From: Diploptera punctata
Taxonomy: Eukaryota; Arthropoda; Insecta; Blattodea; Blaberidae
Assembly (NCBI GenBank): GCA_030220185.1
Contig: JASPKZ010007250.1
Coordinates: forward strand, 2,383,501-2,447,500
Direction: 5' to 3'
DNA: 64,000 nt
Shown here: positions 20,386 through 31,135 of the stretch, in pieces
Numbering within the stretch: the stretch's first letter is position 1
Layout of the letters: every line of letters starts with the position of its first letter
Translations under genes and position numbers: made by a program
Notes under the pieces: model-generated
Seen by the model: the letters and a program-made list of their open reading frames with translations, nothing else
The model's database searches: none
What the model was told of the DNA's origin: nothing

Positions 20386-20635
20386 TATCGCAATTAGTAG
20401 CGGCTCCAGGTTGAGAAAACCAGCTATAACGGCTGGGGACAAGACATGCTGACCATATGTCATCCCTACACTGGCTGAATGATCGTCTATATCTATGATT
20501 AAAACGTGTGGATGTGAGGCCGGCAGACGGCTGATAGGCCTGTCGCGCCATGGAGTTTGGAGATGCTATTACGCATTACAGAGACTCTTCCAACACCAAC
20601 TTCTCTAAAAAAATGTTCAACTGAAAATATATAAC

Positions 20636-20785
20636 TCATCTCGGATAGCGGACAGGATCCTCCTTCGGACTAAAAAACCCGTTCCAAATTCAGGTATTTT
20701 TGCATCCCCGTAGTATAATGCAAAGCTTCCTGACTACCTTCTCCTGGCCATCTAACTTCCTGTAAAGCGACTATAGCCAAATAGC
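20636..20785. other. Unclassified spacer
   Basis: 150 bp with no recognised similarity, between two RTE-A fragments of opposite strand. Confidence 0.5.
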
Positions 20786-21295
20786 CTATAGTTTTCTCCA
20801 TTCACCTGTCTGTTCATCTCTTTTTGGTCCAAAATTTTTCCTAAGAACTTTATTTTCAAATACTTGTAATCTACTTTCCTCCCTTAAAGTAAGAGTCCAT
20901 GTTTCGCATCCATATAATATAACTGGGAGAATAACTGTTTTATATATTTTCAGTTTAATTTTTTTGAAAGAAGTTGGGACAAGAGTCCCTGTAATGCATA
21001 ATAGCAAGCATTTCCAGGATTGAGCCTATGTTTAATTTGTTTGTGCATCTCATTCCTATTTGTAATTATTGTTCCTAGATATTTGAAATTAACAACATCT
21101 TCAAAATTTCCTTCATTAGCCATTAGTTGTCCATTTCTATTATATAACGCATTTCTGTATGTGAACATATATTTAGTTTTATTGATATTTACTTCCAGTC
21201 CCAATTTCTCAGTTTTACTCAATGGAGTGTACGTGTTGGCCTTTAGTATCTCCTCGCTATCGCTCAATAATACATCATCAGCATAATAATTAAAT
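20786..21295 (-). pseudogene. RTE-A internal segment, RT palm to thumb
   Basis: Minus strand. It starts at YADDVLLSDSEEILK (about 21290), runs through LEVNINKTKYM, FKYLGTIITN, one frameshift near 20990, VILYGCETWTLTLR, and stops at RDEQTGEWRKL. It lacks the 3' end, so it is truncated on both sides. (TAC)n follows at 21296-21310. Confidence 0.9.
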
Positions 21296-21310
21296 ACTAC
21301 TACTACTACT

Positions 21311-21654
21311 CCAAGCACGACAAGCCTACAAGGCCCTTGGCCTACCAGCCGGCTGCTGGCCTCACGTTCACATGTGTTAATCACAGAGGTAGACGATCAT
21401 CTGACCAGTGTATGGGGTGACGTGGTCAGCATGTCGGGTCCCCAGCCGTTATAGCTGGTCTTCTCAACCTGGAGTCGCTACTTATTGTAGCTACCCAAAT
21501 TCCTCACGATGCTGGGTGGGCACCGGTCCCATAATGACCGTAATGACCGAAATTCGATGAGAAAATTTCTTCGCCCATGGGGACTCGAATCAGCGCACGT
21601 CCTGTACCATTGCGCCAATGTTTCTTGCCTTAACCACTCGGCTACGACGCGGGA
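21311..21654 (-). mobile_element. SINE-H, divergent full-length copy
   Basis: Covers both body and head. It differs from the 13947 and 39361 copies by many substitutions and an 11-bp duplication (CCGTAATGACCG near 21537-21550). This makes it an older copy of the family. Confidence 0.9.
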
Positions 21655-21663
21655 CATATAATG

Positions 21664-21935
21664 TCCTAACATTCCATTTTCATAGGAACATGTCCCTGTC
21701 TTTGAGCTTTTGCCATGGATTCCCAGAAGTAGTCCCGGACATGAAAACCGAATGGGGGACTATTTTACCTCCGTAAAATTTTACACCAGTGGAACCCATG
21801 CCCGCGTTTCTTGACGGTTATATTTTTACGGTGAAAGATCTTCACTCTTTCGACCAAAGTACTTTTTTCGTCTGGCTTATCGCCTTCGACGTCCAGCAAT
21901 GGGTCTGAAGGCAGCATACGCTCTCAGCCGATAAT
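21664..21935 (-). mobile_element. Repeat A, longest copy
   Basis: Carries GATTCCCAGAAGTAGTCCC, AATGGGGGACTATTTTACC, the CTTGACGGTTATATTTTTACGG region and GTACTTTTTTCGTCTGGCTT. The blocks are in the same order as the other three copies. Confidence 0.75.
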
Positions 21936-22245
21936 CAAATAGGATTAATAATAGAAAATGATGTAGTGACAGGAAAATAATATTTTAGTAGAGATACAAC
22001 ATTGGACCAGTATATAATAGTAGTAACATATTTTTAGTGTGTTGTGAAGTGACGTGTCATGTTTATGATGTTCGTGCTTGCTGCCATCTCCCCCGGTCTC
22101 CTCTCTCTGCTTCTATATGAACAAATGTCGTGCTAACAGTTCACAGGTCACCAAATAAATTATGTCACTTTATGTAAACACACACAGATGCAACCAAATC
22201 AACAGGTAATATTCATCAACTCCACTTTAAAATATATTTAATATT

Positions 22246-22952
22246 CATAAGTAATGCCACGAGTGATTTCCAAATTATCGATAAATTCACGACTCACGAA
22301 GTGAGGAGTGAATTTATCTAGAGAATTTGGAAATCAAGAGTGGCATTTGTTAGGACTATTTAACGAATAAAATTAAGCTGTTTACTCACAAATCATTATT
22401 TAACTGTAGCTATTTCAAAATATTTATATATTTAATGCAAACGGCGATGTTTGAAAACAAATGAGAAACGATAGGTACGCTTCTACTGCTTCTTTTGTTT
22501 ATCACTGCAACCAGATCATACTATTTATTGCCAAAGGAACGCAATATTGTAAGAATGCTCTCTAGTGGAGAAAAAATGAAACATCAATCTGTATATTAAT
22601 TCATTTCTGATGTCATATGATGTAAATATTACAATTATATTTTTCTGGATTATTACCTGGGAAAAAATACATTTAAGAAAGTGGTTTCTTTTTTTGGTGG
22701 TATAATAAATTGCTACAAATGTTGACATGTATGCACTATATATACGGTAGCCGTATTTCTTATAGGCTCAGTCACTGCAAAATAACGGTCAGACCTGTTC
22801 AGAATATTAAAAAGGAGGAGCTTTGTTTAATATATGGTAATTATAACACTGATAAATATTTCGTGAAACACGACTCTGATTGGTTGTAAAACAGAAATCA
22901 TTGAAACGTGATTGGTCATTGACTCCCATTTGGGGCATGAGTTAAATAGTCC
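22246..22952 (+). mobile_element. Repeat D: hairpin-headed DNA element
   Basis: A long imperfect hairpin at 22253-22347 (arms AATGCCAC...GATAAATTCAC and GTGAATTTATC...GTGGCATT, with an inner CTCAC-GAA-GTGAG hairpin) precedes a body. The body is bounded by inverted GGACTATTTAAC at 22353-22364 and GTTAAATAGTCC at 22941-22952. Copies are at 25108, 31893 and 56889. No coding capacity. Superfamily not recognised. Confidence 0.85.
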
Positions 22953-23078
22953 ATGAAAATTATTATTAAATGGAAAAAAGAATAAGTTATATCTAGGGAG
23001 CGGATTTTTAGGTACTAAAATTTAACACTGCAACATAGCATAGTAATAAAATTAAAATAAGTCTTTATATCCAATCAA

Positions 23079-24188
23079 TCAAAAAAAGCATATGATTCAA
23101 TTAAGAGGGAGAAGTTATATAGTATCCTGCTGGAGTTCGGAATTCCTAAAAAGTTAGTTAGACTTATACGAATGTGTCTAAATGGCACAAAGAGTAGAGT
23201 GCGTGTAGGCAAACAGTTTTCGGACACTTTTGAAATCCAGAATGGGTTGAAGCAAGGAGATGCACTATCTCCTCTACTATTTAATTTTGTACTAGAGCAT
23301 GCCATTAAATCTTTAGAGAATGAGGAAGGCTTACAACTGAATGGTATTAATAAACTGTTAATTTATGCTGATGATGTAGTATTGTTGGCCGATAGTGAGG
23401 AGATACTAAAGGACAATACGCACACACTATTGAGTAACACTAACAAATTAGGACTGGAAGTAAATATCAATAAAACTAAATATATGGTCACACGTAGAAA
23501 TACATTATATAATGGAAATGGACAGCTAATGACAAATGAGGAAAATTTTGAGGAAGTGGCTGAATTCAAATACCTAGGAAGAATAAACACAAATAGGAAT
23601 GAGATGCACAAAGAAATTAAACATAGGCTCAATTCTGGAAATGCATGCTATTAAGCATTGCAAAGACTCTTGATGTCCCAACTCCTTTCAAAAAACGTTA
23701 AACTTAAAATATATAAAACTATTATTCTACCAGTTATATTATATGGGTGCGAAACATGGACTCTTACTTTAAGGGAGGAAAGGAGATTACAGGTATTTGA
23801 GAATAAAGTACTTAGGAGGATTTTTGGACCAAAGAGAGATGAACAGACAGGTGAATGGAGAAGACTACATAACAATGAACTACATGGTCTTTATAGGAAG
23901 CCAGATATGATAAGAACAGTCAAGTCTCGTAGACTGCGATGGGCAGGACATGTTACACGTATGGGGAATGAAAGACGTGCATGGAAGCTTCTTGTAGGAA
24001 AGCCAGAGGGAAAACGCCCAGTTGGTAGACCAAGAATGAGGTGGGAGAATAACATTAACTATGATTTGAGGGAAGTAGATTATACAGGGAATGATTGGAA
24101 AGGATTAGCTCAGGATAGGGATGTATGGAGAGCTTATGTCCGCGCGGCCATGAACCTACGGGTTCGATAGTGCCAGTGAGTAAGTAAG
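23079..24188 (+). pseudogene. RTE-A, reverse-transcriptase palm to C-terminus, one nonsense codon
   Basis: One continuous frame from about 23082 to 24170, broken only by TAA at 23652-23654 where the intact copies have TAT. Order: KKAYDSIKREKL (RT motif A region, where the copy is 5'-truncated), NGLKQGDALSPLLFN, LLIYADDVVLLADSEE (catalytic YADD box), LGLEVNINKTKYM, ILPVILYGCETWTLTLR, GPKRDEQTGEWRRL, RRLRWAGHVTRMGNERRAW and GRPRMRWENNINYDL. The 3' end is ATAGTGCCAGTGAG(TAAG)3. It interrupts repeat E. The endonuclease is missing, so it is dead. Confidence 0.93.
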
Positions 24189-24511
24189 TAAGTACTTTGT
24201 GTTAGATCTAGCAATATTACAGTTATATTACATACCTTACTTTCAAATTAAAAATAAATTATGTAAATATAATATTATTTATTTTTAATTTAAAGAAAAA
24301 ATGTTTAATATGAGGGTCATTTCACAAGTCATGGCAAGTACTTTTTATCATCCAATAAAGCTGCAGGAAACAAAATGCAGAATATACAAGTGAGGGTCAC
24401 TGGAATGTCCTTCACAATGGTGGTACAAAACTAGAATTCAGATACAGGAGGATATGGGTAAGAGACATTGCAAGATGCATAAATAGAAATCATTGTTTTT
24501 ACTTCTATTAC

Positions 24512-24889
24512 TTCTTCTTGTAAGCACATGTTTCCCTTAACAGAGATGTAGGCGCTCTCCCCCTACACGGAAGAATTTGAAACATACTAATTTAGTTACA
24601 CTTCTTTTTCGTACAGATTTCATTTGAGTGGTACGTGGTCAGCGTTCCGCCTCATACTGACATCTAGGAAACCAAGGTAGTACTAGGACGGGAAAATTCG
24701 GTAAATTTTGCTTAGAGGCCTTTTCATTCAGGCTTAAGGATATTTTACGAGCCTGAAAATCTCCAGACTCGGGATCCACGGTTTAAAGTCCCTCCCGGAG
24801 GACCTGCTCCTTGGATTTTTCCATCCTAAAAAATCCATCGACCCCCGGGCCGGGTTTGAACCCGCGATCCTCGGGACTAGAGGCAAGGT
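24512..24889 (-). mobile_element. SINE-C, 5'-truncated, in repeat E
   Basis: The tail is at the left (CTTCTTCTTGTAAGC) and the truncated tRNA head at the right, cut after the GACTAGAGGC region. A perfect TSD ACTTCTATTAC lies at 24501-24511 and 24890-24900. The paralogous empty site in the other repeat E copy is at about 26024-26036. Confidence 0.94.
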
Positions 24890-24999
24890 ACTTCTATTAC
24901 ATGTGAAGAAAAAGAAAATTCAGATAACCCACAACTAACACCATTTAAAATAATCCCCCAAGGCTTACACACATTTTTGCCGATGATGAGGAAGGTGCT

Positions 25000-25107
25000 G
25001 AATACCATTAGCTGATTGCGATGTGTCTATGTGCACCATTCTTCGTTGAAACACTGTTAAGATACCCCCCCCCCCTTTTTGTAAACCGGTTCACATGCAG
25101 CAGCATC
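25000..25107. other. Unclassified; C-run
   Basis: A (C)10 run near 25066-25075 and no other feature. Confidence 0.5.
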
Positions 25108-25409
25108 TTCATAAGTAATGCCACGAGTGAGTCGTGAATTTACGATAATTTGGAAATCAAGAGTGGCATTTGTTAGGAATATTTAACGAATCAAATAAAG
25201 CTCTTATACTAAAAAATAATCATTTGAATGTTGTTACCGGTGTTTTAAATTGTTATATATTTAATGTAAACGGCGATGTTTGAAAACAAATTACAAATGT
25301 CAGGTTATGTATATTCACTGCAACTTGATCATATTATTTATTGCCAAATAGGATCGCAATATTGTAAGAATGCACTCTAGTATGAATTTAATGAAACACA
25401 TCAAACCAT

Positions 25410-25470
<61 letters not shown>

Positions 25471-25566
25471 GCTTTATTTTACCTGGCAGAGTTAAGGCCT
25501 TAAGGCCTTGTCTACCACTCAACCACGTTTAAAAGAAATACAAAAGAAAAGTCTTAAATCTAAATT

Positions 25567-25598
<32 letters not shown>

Positions 25599-25965
25599 CG
25601 ATTACAAGTTATGAATACAATACAATTAATATTTATAATGTATTTTGATTTACTCTAAATTTAACGAATTAAATATATATATAATCAACGTTATAGGTTA
25701 TCATTTATATTTTGAATAAACAACTCAGTAAAATCACTGAATCTATTCATTATTTGCTATATTCAATGTATTTGTTGGAGAAAAATAATGGTCTAACCTG
25801 TTCAGAATATTAAAAAAGGAGCAGCTTTCTTTATCACAAAAGCAGGAGCTGATAAAGAGAAATCGATAAAGAGCGAGGTGAAACACGACTGTCATTGGTG
25901 TAAAACAGAATTAATTGAAACGTGATTGGTCATTGATTACCATTTGCGACATGAGTTAAATAGTC
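25108..25965 (+). mobile_element. Repeat D, split by LINE-r
   Basis: The left hairpin is partly deleted (25108-25172). The body runs to the terminal GTTAAATAGTC at about 25954-25964. LINE-r with its (TAA)n tail occupies about 25412-25790. Confidence 0.8.
25412..25790 (-). mobile_element. LINE-r 3' end with (TAA)n tail and internal (TA)n
   Basis: (TAA)n at 25412-25470, then AGCTTTATTTTACCTGGCAG and the CCTTGTCTACCACTCAACCA terminus, then degraded UTR with (TA)n at 25572-25596. Confidence 0.8.
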
Positions 25966-25974
25966 AATTAAAAT

Positions 25975-26382
25975 TCTGAAGTGTGTTAGCTGTGGGTTAT
26001 ATAAATATTATTATTTTTCTTCACATGCAATAGAAGTAAAACAATGATTTCTATTTAAGCACCTTACAATGTCCCTTACCCATACTGGATCCCAGTTTAG
26101 TATCACCATTGTGAAGGACATTCCAGTGACCCTTACTTGTATATACTGACTTTTGTTTCTTGTAGCTTTATTGGCTGATAAAAATAGTTTCCATGACTTA
26201 TGAAATGATCCTTGTATAAACGTAATATTGCTAGATCCCACACAAAAATTATTGAGAATCGTTTAAGTTATATTATTAAAAAATTCAGTTGATTGGATAT
26301 AAATACTTGCTAAATTAATTTTATTACTATAATATGTTGCAATCTTAACTTTTAGAACCTAAAAATCCACACCTGGTTATAA
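25975..26382 (-). repeat. Repeat E, uninterrupted copy
   Basis: Inverted relative to 22985-24970, and with neither insertion. It preserves the SINE-C empty site (CTTCACATGCAATAGAAGTA near 26020-26039). Confidence 0.88.
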
Positions 26383-26730
26383 CTCGCTGGCATTATCGAA
26401 CCATTAGGTTCAAGGCTGCGTGTACATAAAGCTCTCCATGCATCCCTATCCTGAGCTATTGTTTTCCAATCATCTCCTGTATAATCCACGTCCCTCAAAT
26501 CGTAGTTAATGTTACACTCCTTCCTCATTCTTGGCCTACCTTCTGGGCACTTTCCCTCGGATTTACTTCAGAGTTTTCAAGCTCCTCTTTTATTCATTCT
26601 TCGTGCCACATGCCCTGCCCATCGCAGTCTACGAGACATAACTGCTCTTATTTTATCTGCTTTTATATAAAGGAAATTTAGCTCACTGTTATATAGTCCT
26701 CTCCATTCGCCTGTCTGTTCGTCTCTCTTT

Positions 26731-26767
<37 letters not shown>

Positions 26768-26875
26768 TATGAACATTATTCTCAAAAATCGTAATATTTT
26801 CTCCTACTTTAAAGTAAGATTCCATGTTTCGCAGCCATATAACTGCAAAAATATCCAGGGACAGGGAATAAAATT
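26383..26875 (-). pseudogene. RTE-A C-terminal copy, degraded
   Basis: From the 3' end (ACTCGCTGGCATTATCGAAC) through RRLRWAGHVA, RDEQTGEWR, then a (TA)n expansion at 26737-26764 inside the coding part, then the CETW region. Several frameshifts. Confidence 0.88.
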
Positions 26876-26954
26876 TTCGACTATATTTCAGAATAAACAA
26901 GTTACGTTTCAATACAATTTTTTAGGGCTACTGATTTGACCCAATAGATCTAGG

Positions 26955-27168
26955 TCTATCTGTATAACTCACTGGTATTATCGAACGCACATGTTCATGG
27001 CCGTTCGGACGTAAGTTCTCCATATATCCCTATCCTGAGCTAATGTTTTCCAATCAGCCCCTGTATAACCTACTTTTCTCAAATTACAGTTAATGCTATT
27101 CTTCTAGCCCATTCTTCTCTCCAACTGGATTTTCCTTATGGTTTTCTTACAAGAAGCATACATGCTCC
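26955..27168 (-). pseudogene. RTE-A C-terminal fragment
   Basis: Minus-strand 3' end through the GRP-RMRW-like block to GAAGCATACATGC, where repeat A begins. Frameshifted. Confidence 0.85.
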
Positions 27169-27169
27169 T

Positions 27170-27375
27170 GCGGTAGCATTGCGGCCGAAACGGTTACCCA
27201 TGCCGGACAGGCCGAAGGCCGAAATAGTAACGATATTTCATCGTAAAAATACGACCGTCAAGAAACGCGGACATGGGTTCCACTGGGGTAAAATTTTCCG
27301 GAGGTAAAATAGTCCCCCATTCGGTTCTCAGGATGGGAACTACTTCAGAGAATCCATACCAAAGATTCGAACTCA
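27170..27375 (+). mobile_element. Repeat A copy
   Basis: Same blocks as 6090-6290 in the same orientation: GGTTACCCATGCCGGACAGG, ATACGACCGTCAAGAAACGC, GGAGGTAAAATAGTCCCCC. It ends near GAATCCATACCAAAG. Confidence 0.8.
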
Positions 27376-27382
27376 GGTCAAA

Positions 27383-28200
27383 CTATATCATTGTCATCAA
27401 CATTCACGAATTAAGCCCATGTGTTTGTAGAATCTCATAGATTCTCATTCAAAAAGTTGAATCTATCTCTTTTTTGGTCTACCAACATCCCTGTTTCCTT
27501 TTGGTTTGTAATTAAGTATGAGTTTTGGCATGCGTTCATGTTTATTCGTTTGGACATGTTTTTTCCACCTTCTTTACTAGATTATTTTATCTAAAAATTT
27601 AAAATTATTTAGCTCATTTTTTCTTTTATCTAGAAGTTTGCATTACAGTTACACTTATCAGAAATCTCATTTCAGTTAATTCTGTGATCTTGTCTTCTCT
27701 TTTAGTTAGTTAGTAACTTACTTACTCACTGGCACTATCGAACCAGTAGGTTCATGGCCGCGTGGACATAAGCTCTCCATACATCCCGATCCTGAGCTAA
27801 TCCTTTCCAATCATTCCCTCTATAATCTACTTCCCTCAAATCATAGTTAATGTTATTCTCCCACCTCATTCTTGGTCTACCAACTGGGCGTTTTCCCTCT
27901 GACTTTCCTACAAGAAGCTTCCATGCATGTCTTTCATTCCCCATACGCGCAACATGTCCTGCCCATCGCAGTCTACGAGACTTCACTGTTCTTATTATAT
28001 CTGGCTTCCTATAAAGACCATGTAGTTCATTGTTATGTAGTCTTCTTCATTCACCTGTCTGTTCATCTCTCTTTGGTCCAAACTTCTCTTTTAGTTAGAA
28101 CCCAAAACCCAGTACCATACAATAGTAAGGGAACTACCATAGCTTTATAACATTTTAGTTTTGTTTCTTTTCTTGTATTTTTCAATATTCTCTTAGTTGT
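27383..28200 (-). pseudogene. LINE-i C-terminus, split by RTE-A
   Basis: Minus-strand copy with the single-unit version of the 96-bp segment repeated at 14.5 kb (near 27587-27645) and the tail GTTGAATC...TGACA. It continues on the far side of the RTE-A insertion at 28099. Confidence 0.8.
27710..28082 (-). pseudogene. RTE-A 5'-truncated insertion in LINE-i
   Basis: A short copy, well conserved: frame 27986-27735 holds RRLRWAGHVARMGNERHAW and GRPRMRWENNINYDL. It ends at the (AGTTA)-type tail. TSD CTTCTCTTTTAGTTAG (16 bp, partly overlapping the tail) at 27694-27709 and 28083-28098. Confidence 0.92.
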
Positions 28201-28218
28201 GCCAACTATATATTTACT

Positions 28219-28968
28219 AGAGATCGGATGTTAGGAATAATGCCTTCAATTATTTATTACAGATATTGTAAAAGTGATTTCATGTAAGTTCATACTGACG
28301 ACTCTGGAGTTGTTTTCCATGAAGTTAATTTTGCCTATAAATGTCTATTTCAGCTTACAATGTCTATAAACGCCTATTTGCCATTTTTATCGAAATTAAC
28401 CTAGTATTTCATTGAAATTAATTGAAATGGTCAAACTTCATGACACATATCTATTATGTTCTTGTTGATAACACTGAATTCAGTCTGTAGTCCTCGTTCA
28501 CAGACAGGTGTTTCAAAGACAAAGTTGTGCGGTTTTTTAAAGATTTTTTTTTACCTTTAGAACAGTTATTTCACGATGCCTAAAGAACGGACAACAGTAA
28601 AAGACAGAGTGACCAATTTCGAGAAAGAATTTGGTGCGGAAATATTCTCAAGTGACATTGTTTTGCAAAGTGTGTAAAATTTCAGTGAATTGCGCGAAAA
28701 AGTGCCATGTTTCGCAGCACGTACACACTGCAAAAAACATAAATATGCTCTTTGTAAAAAGCCAAAAGAACTTCCAAAATCATCTGATATCTTCGTATGC
28801 AATTGAGAGCATATGTTTATATTCTTTACGTTAGGCTGTAAAATTTTATGTTCTAGTCCATTTTTTGTAAGAGCCTATTTTGATTTTTTGAGTGCCTATA
28901 TTAATGATTTTAGTGCCTTTCTGTCTGCCTATTTTGAACTTTTTAAGTGCCTAACATCCGGTTTCTAA
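28219..28968 (+). mobile_element. hAT-superfamily element remnant
   Basis: Terminal inverted repeats TAGAGATCGGATGTTAGG at 28219 and CCTAACATCCGGTTTCTA ending at about 28968. The flanking ATATTTAC and ATAATTAC form an 8-bp TSD with one mismatch, as expected for hAT. Subterminal GCCTAT/GTGCCTA repeats are clustered at both ends. The interior carries an N-terminal transposase fragment (next entry). At 750 bp it is non-autonomous. Confidence 0.82.
28576..28834 (+). pseudogene. hAT transposase N-terminal/BED zinc-finger remnant
   Basis: It starts ATG at 28576: MPKERTTVKDRVTNFEKEFG, then a +1 shift to the frame at 28631 with LFCKVCKISV...VSQHVHTAKN. The C-x2-C ... H-x3-H spacing matches the BED finger of hAT transposases and related CGBP1-like proteins. 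Nothing after the finger is recognisable as the RNase-H-like transposase core. It is broken by the frameshift. Confidence 0.7.
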
Positions 28969-29479
28969 TAATTACATTTATCAAGTTTGTTAAAACATCT
29001 TTATTTTTCAAATAGGAGATTTCATAACCCAGGTATTTAAAATGGTATAATTATGGAAATCAAGAAATTATGGGAAAAAGTTCCATGTTGCTTTTTACAT
29101 CCACTTAGCATAAAAGCTGAACCCGATGTCAATATGTTGAAATGATAAAATGTGTCACATGAAAAAGTAATGATATTGTAAATGTCACGTGAGGCTGAAA
29201 ACTACGTTATATAATTAAAACTTCACACTTGTGTAATTCCAACGAGTTAATTGAACACATTTTTAAATTAATTGCATACATGTATTTACTTGTTACACAT
29301 GTTTCTGTGGAAGGACTGTATATTTTCTATGCGCAAGGTTGTGATAAATGAAAACGGATGTCCGTAACTCATACAGATCCATTAAAAAAAAGGGTAGGCT
29401 TAAAACAACTGTACGACATGAAAAGTTGATCAGTACTTCTAAAATTCATTGTAAAACACCGTGGAGCTTATGCAATAAT
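28969..29479. other. No recognisable feature
   Basis: A/T-rich. The short frame at 29348-29653 continues into an antisense LINE-c and is a shadow. Confidence 0.55.
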
Positions 29480-30224
29480 GTTGTTGTTCTTCTTCTTCTT
29501 CGGTTTTTCCTCACTTATGTTTGCCGTCGTCAGTTTTCATTTATTTCTGTCATTCCAATCTCCTTCTTCCAAATTCCTATCATCCATTATAGTTTTGATG
29601 TAAGTTTTCCATTTCCATCTTGGTCTGCCACGTTTATTTCTTCCAGGGGGTGACCATTGGTATATATTTTTTGGCCATCTTCCACTTTCCATTCTTTGTA
29701 CATGGCCATACCATTTAAGAGTTTGATTTTCAATCCTTTTATGACAATCCGGCTGATTTCCATGAAGCTTCTCAGTAAGATAAATGTCTCCTGGAAGCGT
29801 TACGAGCGCTTCGCAGGACAAGAATGGTGGAAGGGCTGCTTCCTCTGAGCCTCCAAACATGCTCCTCTGGGTATCCACCCCCCAAGAGAGGGCTGCTTCT
29901 TCCGCTCTTCAAGTAAAAGGATGTACAAGACTTGATAGAATAAGAAATGAGGATATAAGAGAAGAATTGAAAGTACAGTCTTCATTGGATAAAGTCACGA
30001 ATTACACACAGAAATGGATTGATCATATGGATGGAATGAGCAAGGAGAGATATCCATTGTTAGCAAGAAATTATCAAGCAAGAGGAAGACGTGATGTTGG
30101 AAGACCTAGAAGACGTTGGGCTGATGCATTATGAAGACGGAACGGGCAATTGTCTAATCCCTGGAGTGATGATGATGATTTTCAATCCTCTTAACAATAG
30201 ATGTGGTGACAATTTCTTTTCATA
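29480..30224 (-). pseudogene. LINE-c 3' end, split by a LINE-h chimera
   Basis: Minus strand from the (GAA)n tail (29490-29500) through LEEGDW, RGRPRWKWK, GRWPKNIYQW and IENQTLKWYGHVQRM, interrupted at 29738, then the remaining SVV-like segment at 30190-30224. Confidence 0.9.
29738..30176 (+). mobile_element. LINE-h insertion with an unrelated 5' part
   Basis: TSD GATTTTCAATCCT (13 bp) at 29725-29737 and 30177-30189. The 3' part (about 29933-30176) is LINE-h: TRLDRIRNEDIREELK, WIDHMDGMSKER, GRRDVGRPRRRW and a (GAT)n tail. The 5' part, 29738-29932, is G/C-richer, has no other copy in the window and is not LINE-h, since the 54.2-kb copy differs there. It may be a template-switch chimera. Confidence 0.85.
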
Positions 30225-30487
30225 GTAGCAATATAATGTTAAAATATTGAAATAGGTACCTGATATAGTAGTCTTCCTCAACAATATCAACTTCTGTTTA
30301 AAATCAAGTTTCATTTTCTGTATTGTAATTGGTAGGAGTAAAGTACCAAATATAATGCAGAAGATCAAACTAGATTTTGAAAGGCCATCATTGTTTTAAC
30401 GACTTGAAGTTTTTAAAACAGAAGTTGATTTAGCAGAGGGCAACTGCTAGATCAGGTACCTATTTTAATATTTTGACATTATATCAA
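30225..30487 (+). mobile_element. Foldback repeat K
   Basis: Imperfect inverted arms at about 30235-30310 and 30400-30482 (AAATAGGTACCTGAT, ATCAACTTCTGTTT and their complements). The centre holds CAGAAGA-T-CAAA...TTTT-GAAA-GGCC at 30358-30385, a weakened form of the motif shared with the other K copies. Confidence 0.75.
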
Positions 30488-30509
30488 AAGTTGAGCCTAT
30501 ATATATTTA

Positions 30510-31135
30510 TATAATCATCATCTGCATTCATGGATTAGGTCTGTTGACCCGTTCCGACTTCAGCCCATCTCTTTCCAGGTCTGCCCACATCTCGGGTGTC
30601 TTTAGGCTTGTATTTTGTTATTTGTTTTGGATATCTATCTTCATTCATTCTGTCTGTGTTGCTTCGATTTTTGTATATATGTATCTATTTTATCAGTTAT
30701 TGCAAATATTTCAAGTTCCTGTCTTATTTCTGTGTTCTTGATTCTGTCTTCCTTAGTGCACCCTTTAACAGATCTAAAAAAATTCATTTCTGCCGCCGTT
30801 ATCCTACTTAGATCTTGTTTTTTATGTATCCAGGCTTCTGATCCATAGAGCAGTACCGGTACTGCTAATGTTTTATAAAATTTCAATTGGGTCTCTCTTG
30901 TTGTTTTATTATTTAGTGATCGTTTTATCGTACCACATATTCCCTGGAATTTTGCTATATTATTAGTTATATCATTATCATAATTAAATGAAATGTCACA
31001 TCCTAGATAATTGAGATGGTTCACCTGTTCTATGATTTTGTTTCCTATTACTATTTTGGATCTGATTTGATTTTTCCCTTGGAATGCCATTACCTTAGTT
31101 TTTTCTATGGATATTTTGAGATTATATTGTTCACA

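Larger units (their letters stand above)
19521..20568 (+). mobile_element. SINE-H (5'-truncated), split by LINE-r
   Basis: The left part, 19521-19645, spans the B box (CTGGTTCGAGTCCCC) to GGTAGCTGCAATTA. The right part, about 20386-20568, continues CAATTAGTAGCGGCTCCAGG ... GGCTGATAGGCC. The heptamer GCAATTA is duplicated at the break. Confidence 0.85.
19443..20635 (+). pseudogene. RTE-A fragment holding a four-level nest
   Basis: The left part (19443-19520, RNEMHKEIKHRLNSG region) resumes at about 20569-20635 (YYALQRLL...KLKIY region). Everything between is a later insertion, with SINE-H outermost. The short shared ATGCTA at both junctions is the likely TSD. Confidence 0.85.
22985..24970 (+). 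repeat. Repeat E, split by RTE-A and SINE-C
   Basis: The pieces 22985-23078, 24189-24511 and 24890-24970 line up with the reverse complement of the single uninterrupted copy at 25975-26382. Shared blocks include GGATTTTTAGG, GATCTAGCAATATTAC, GGGTCACTGGAATGTCC and CATGTGAAGAAAA. Family unknown. Confidence 0.85.

Noticed and set aside
23363..23632. Antisense frames rich in Leu/Ser within RTE-A copies (also 21020, 38574, 33309)
   Set aside because: They are mirror-frame shadows of the RTE-A ORF and recur wherever RTE-A occurs.
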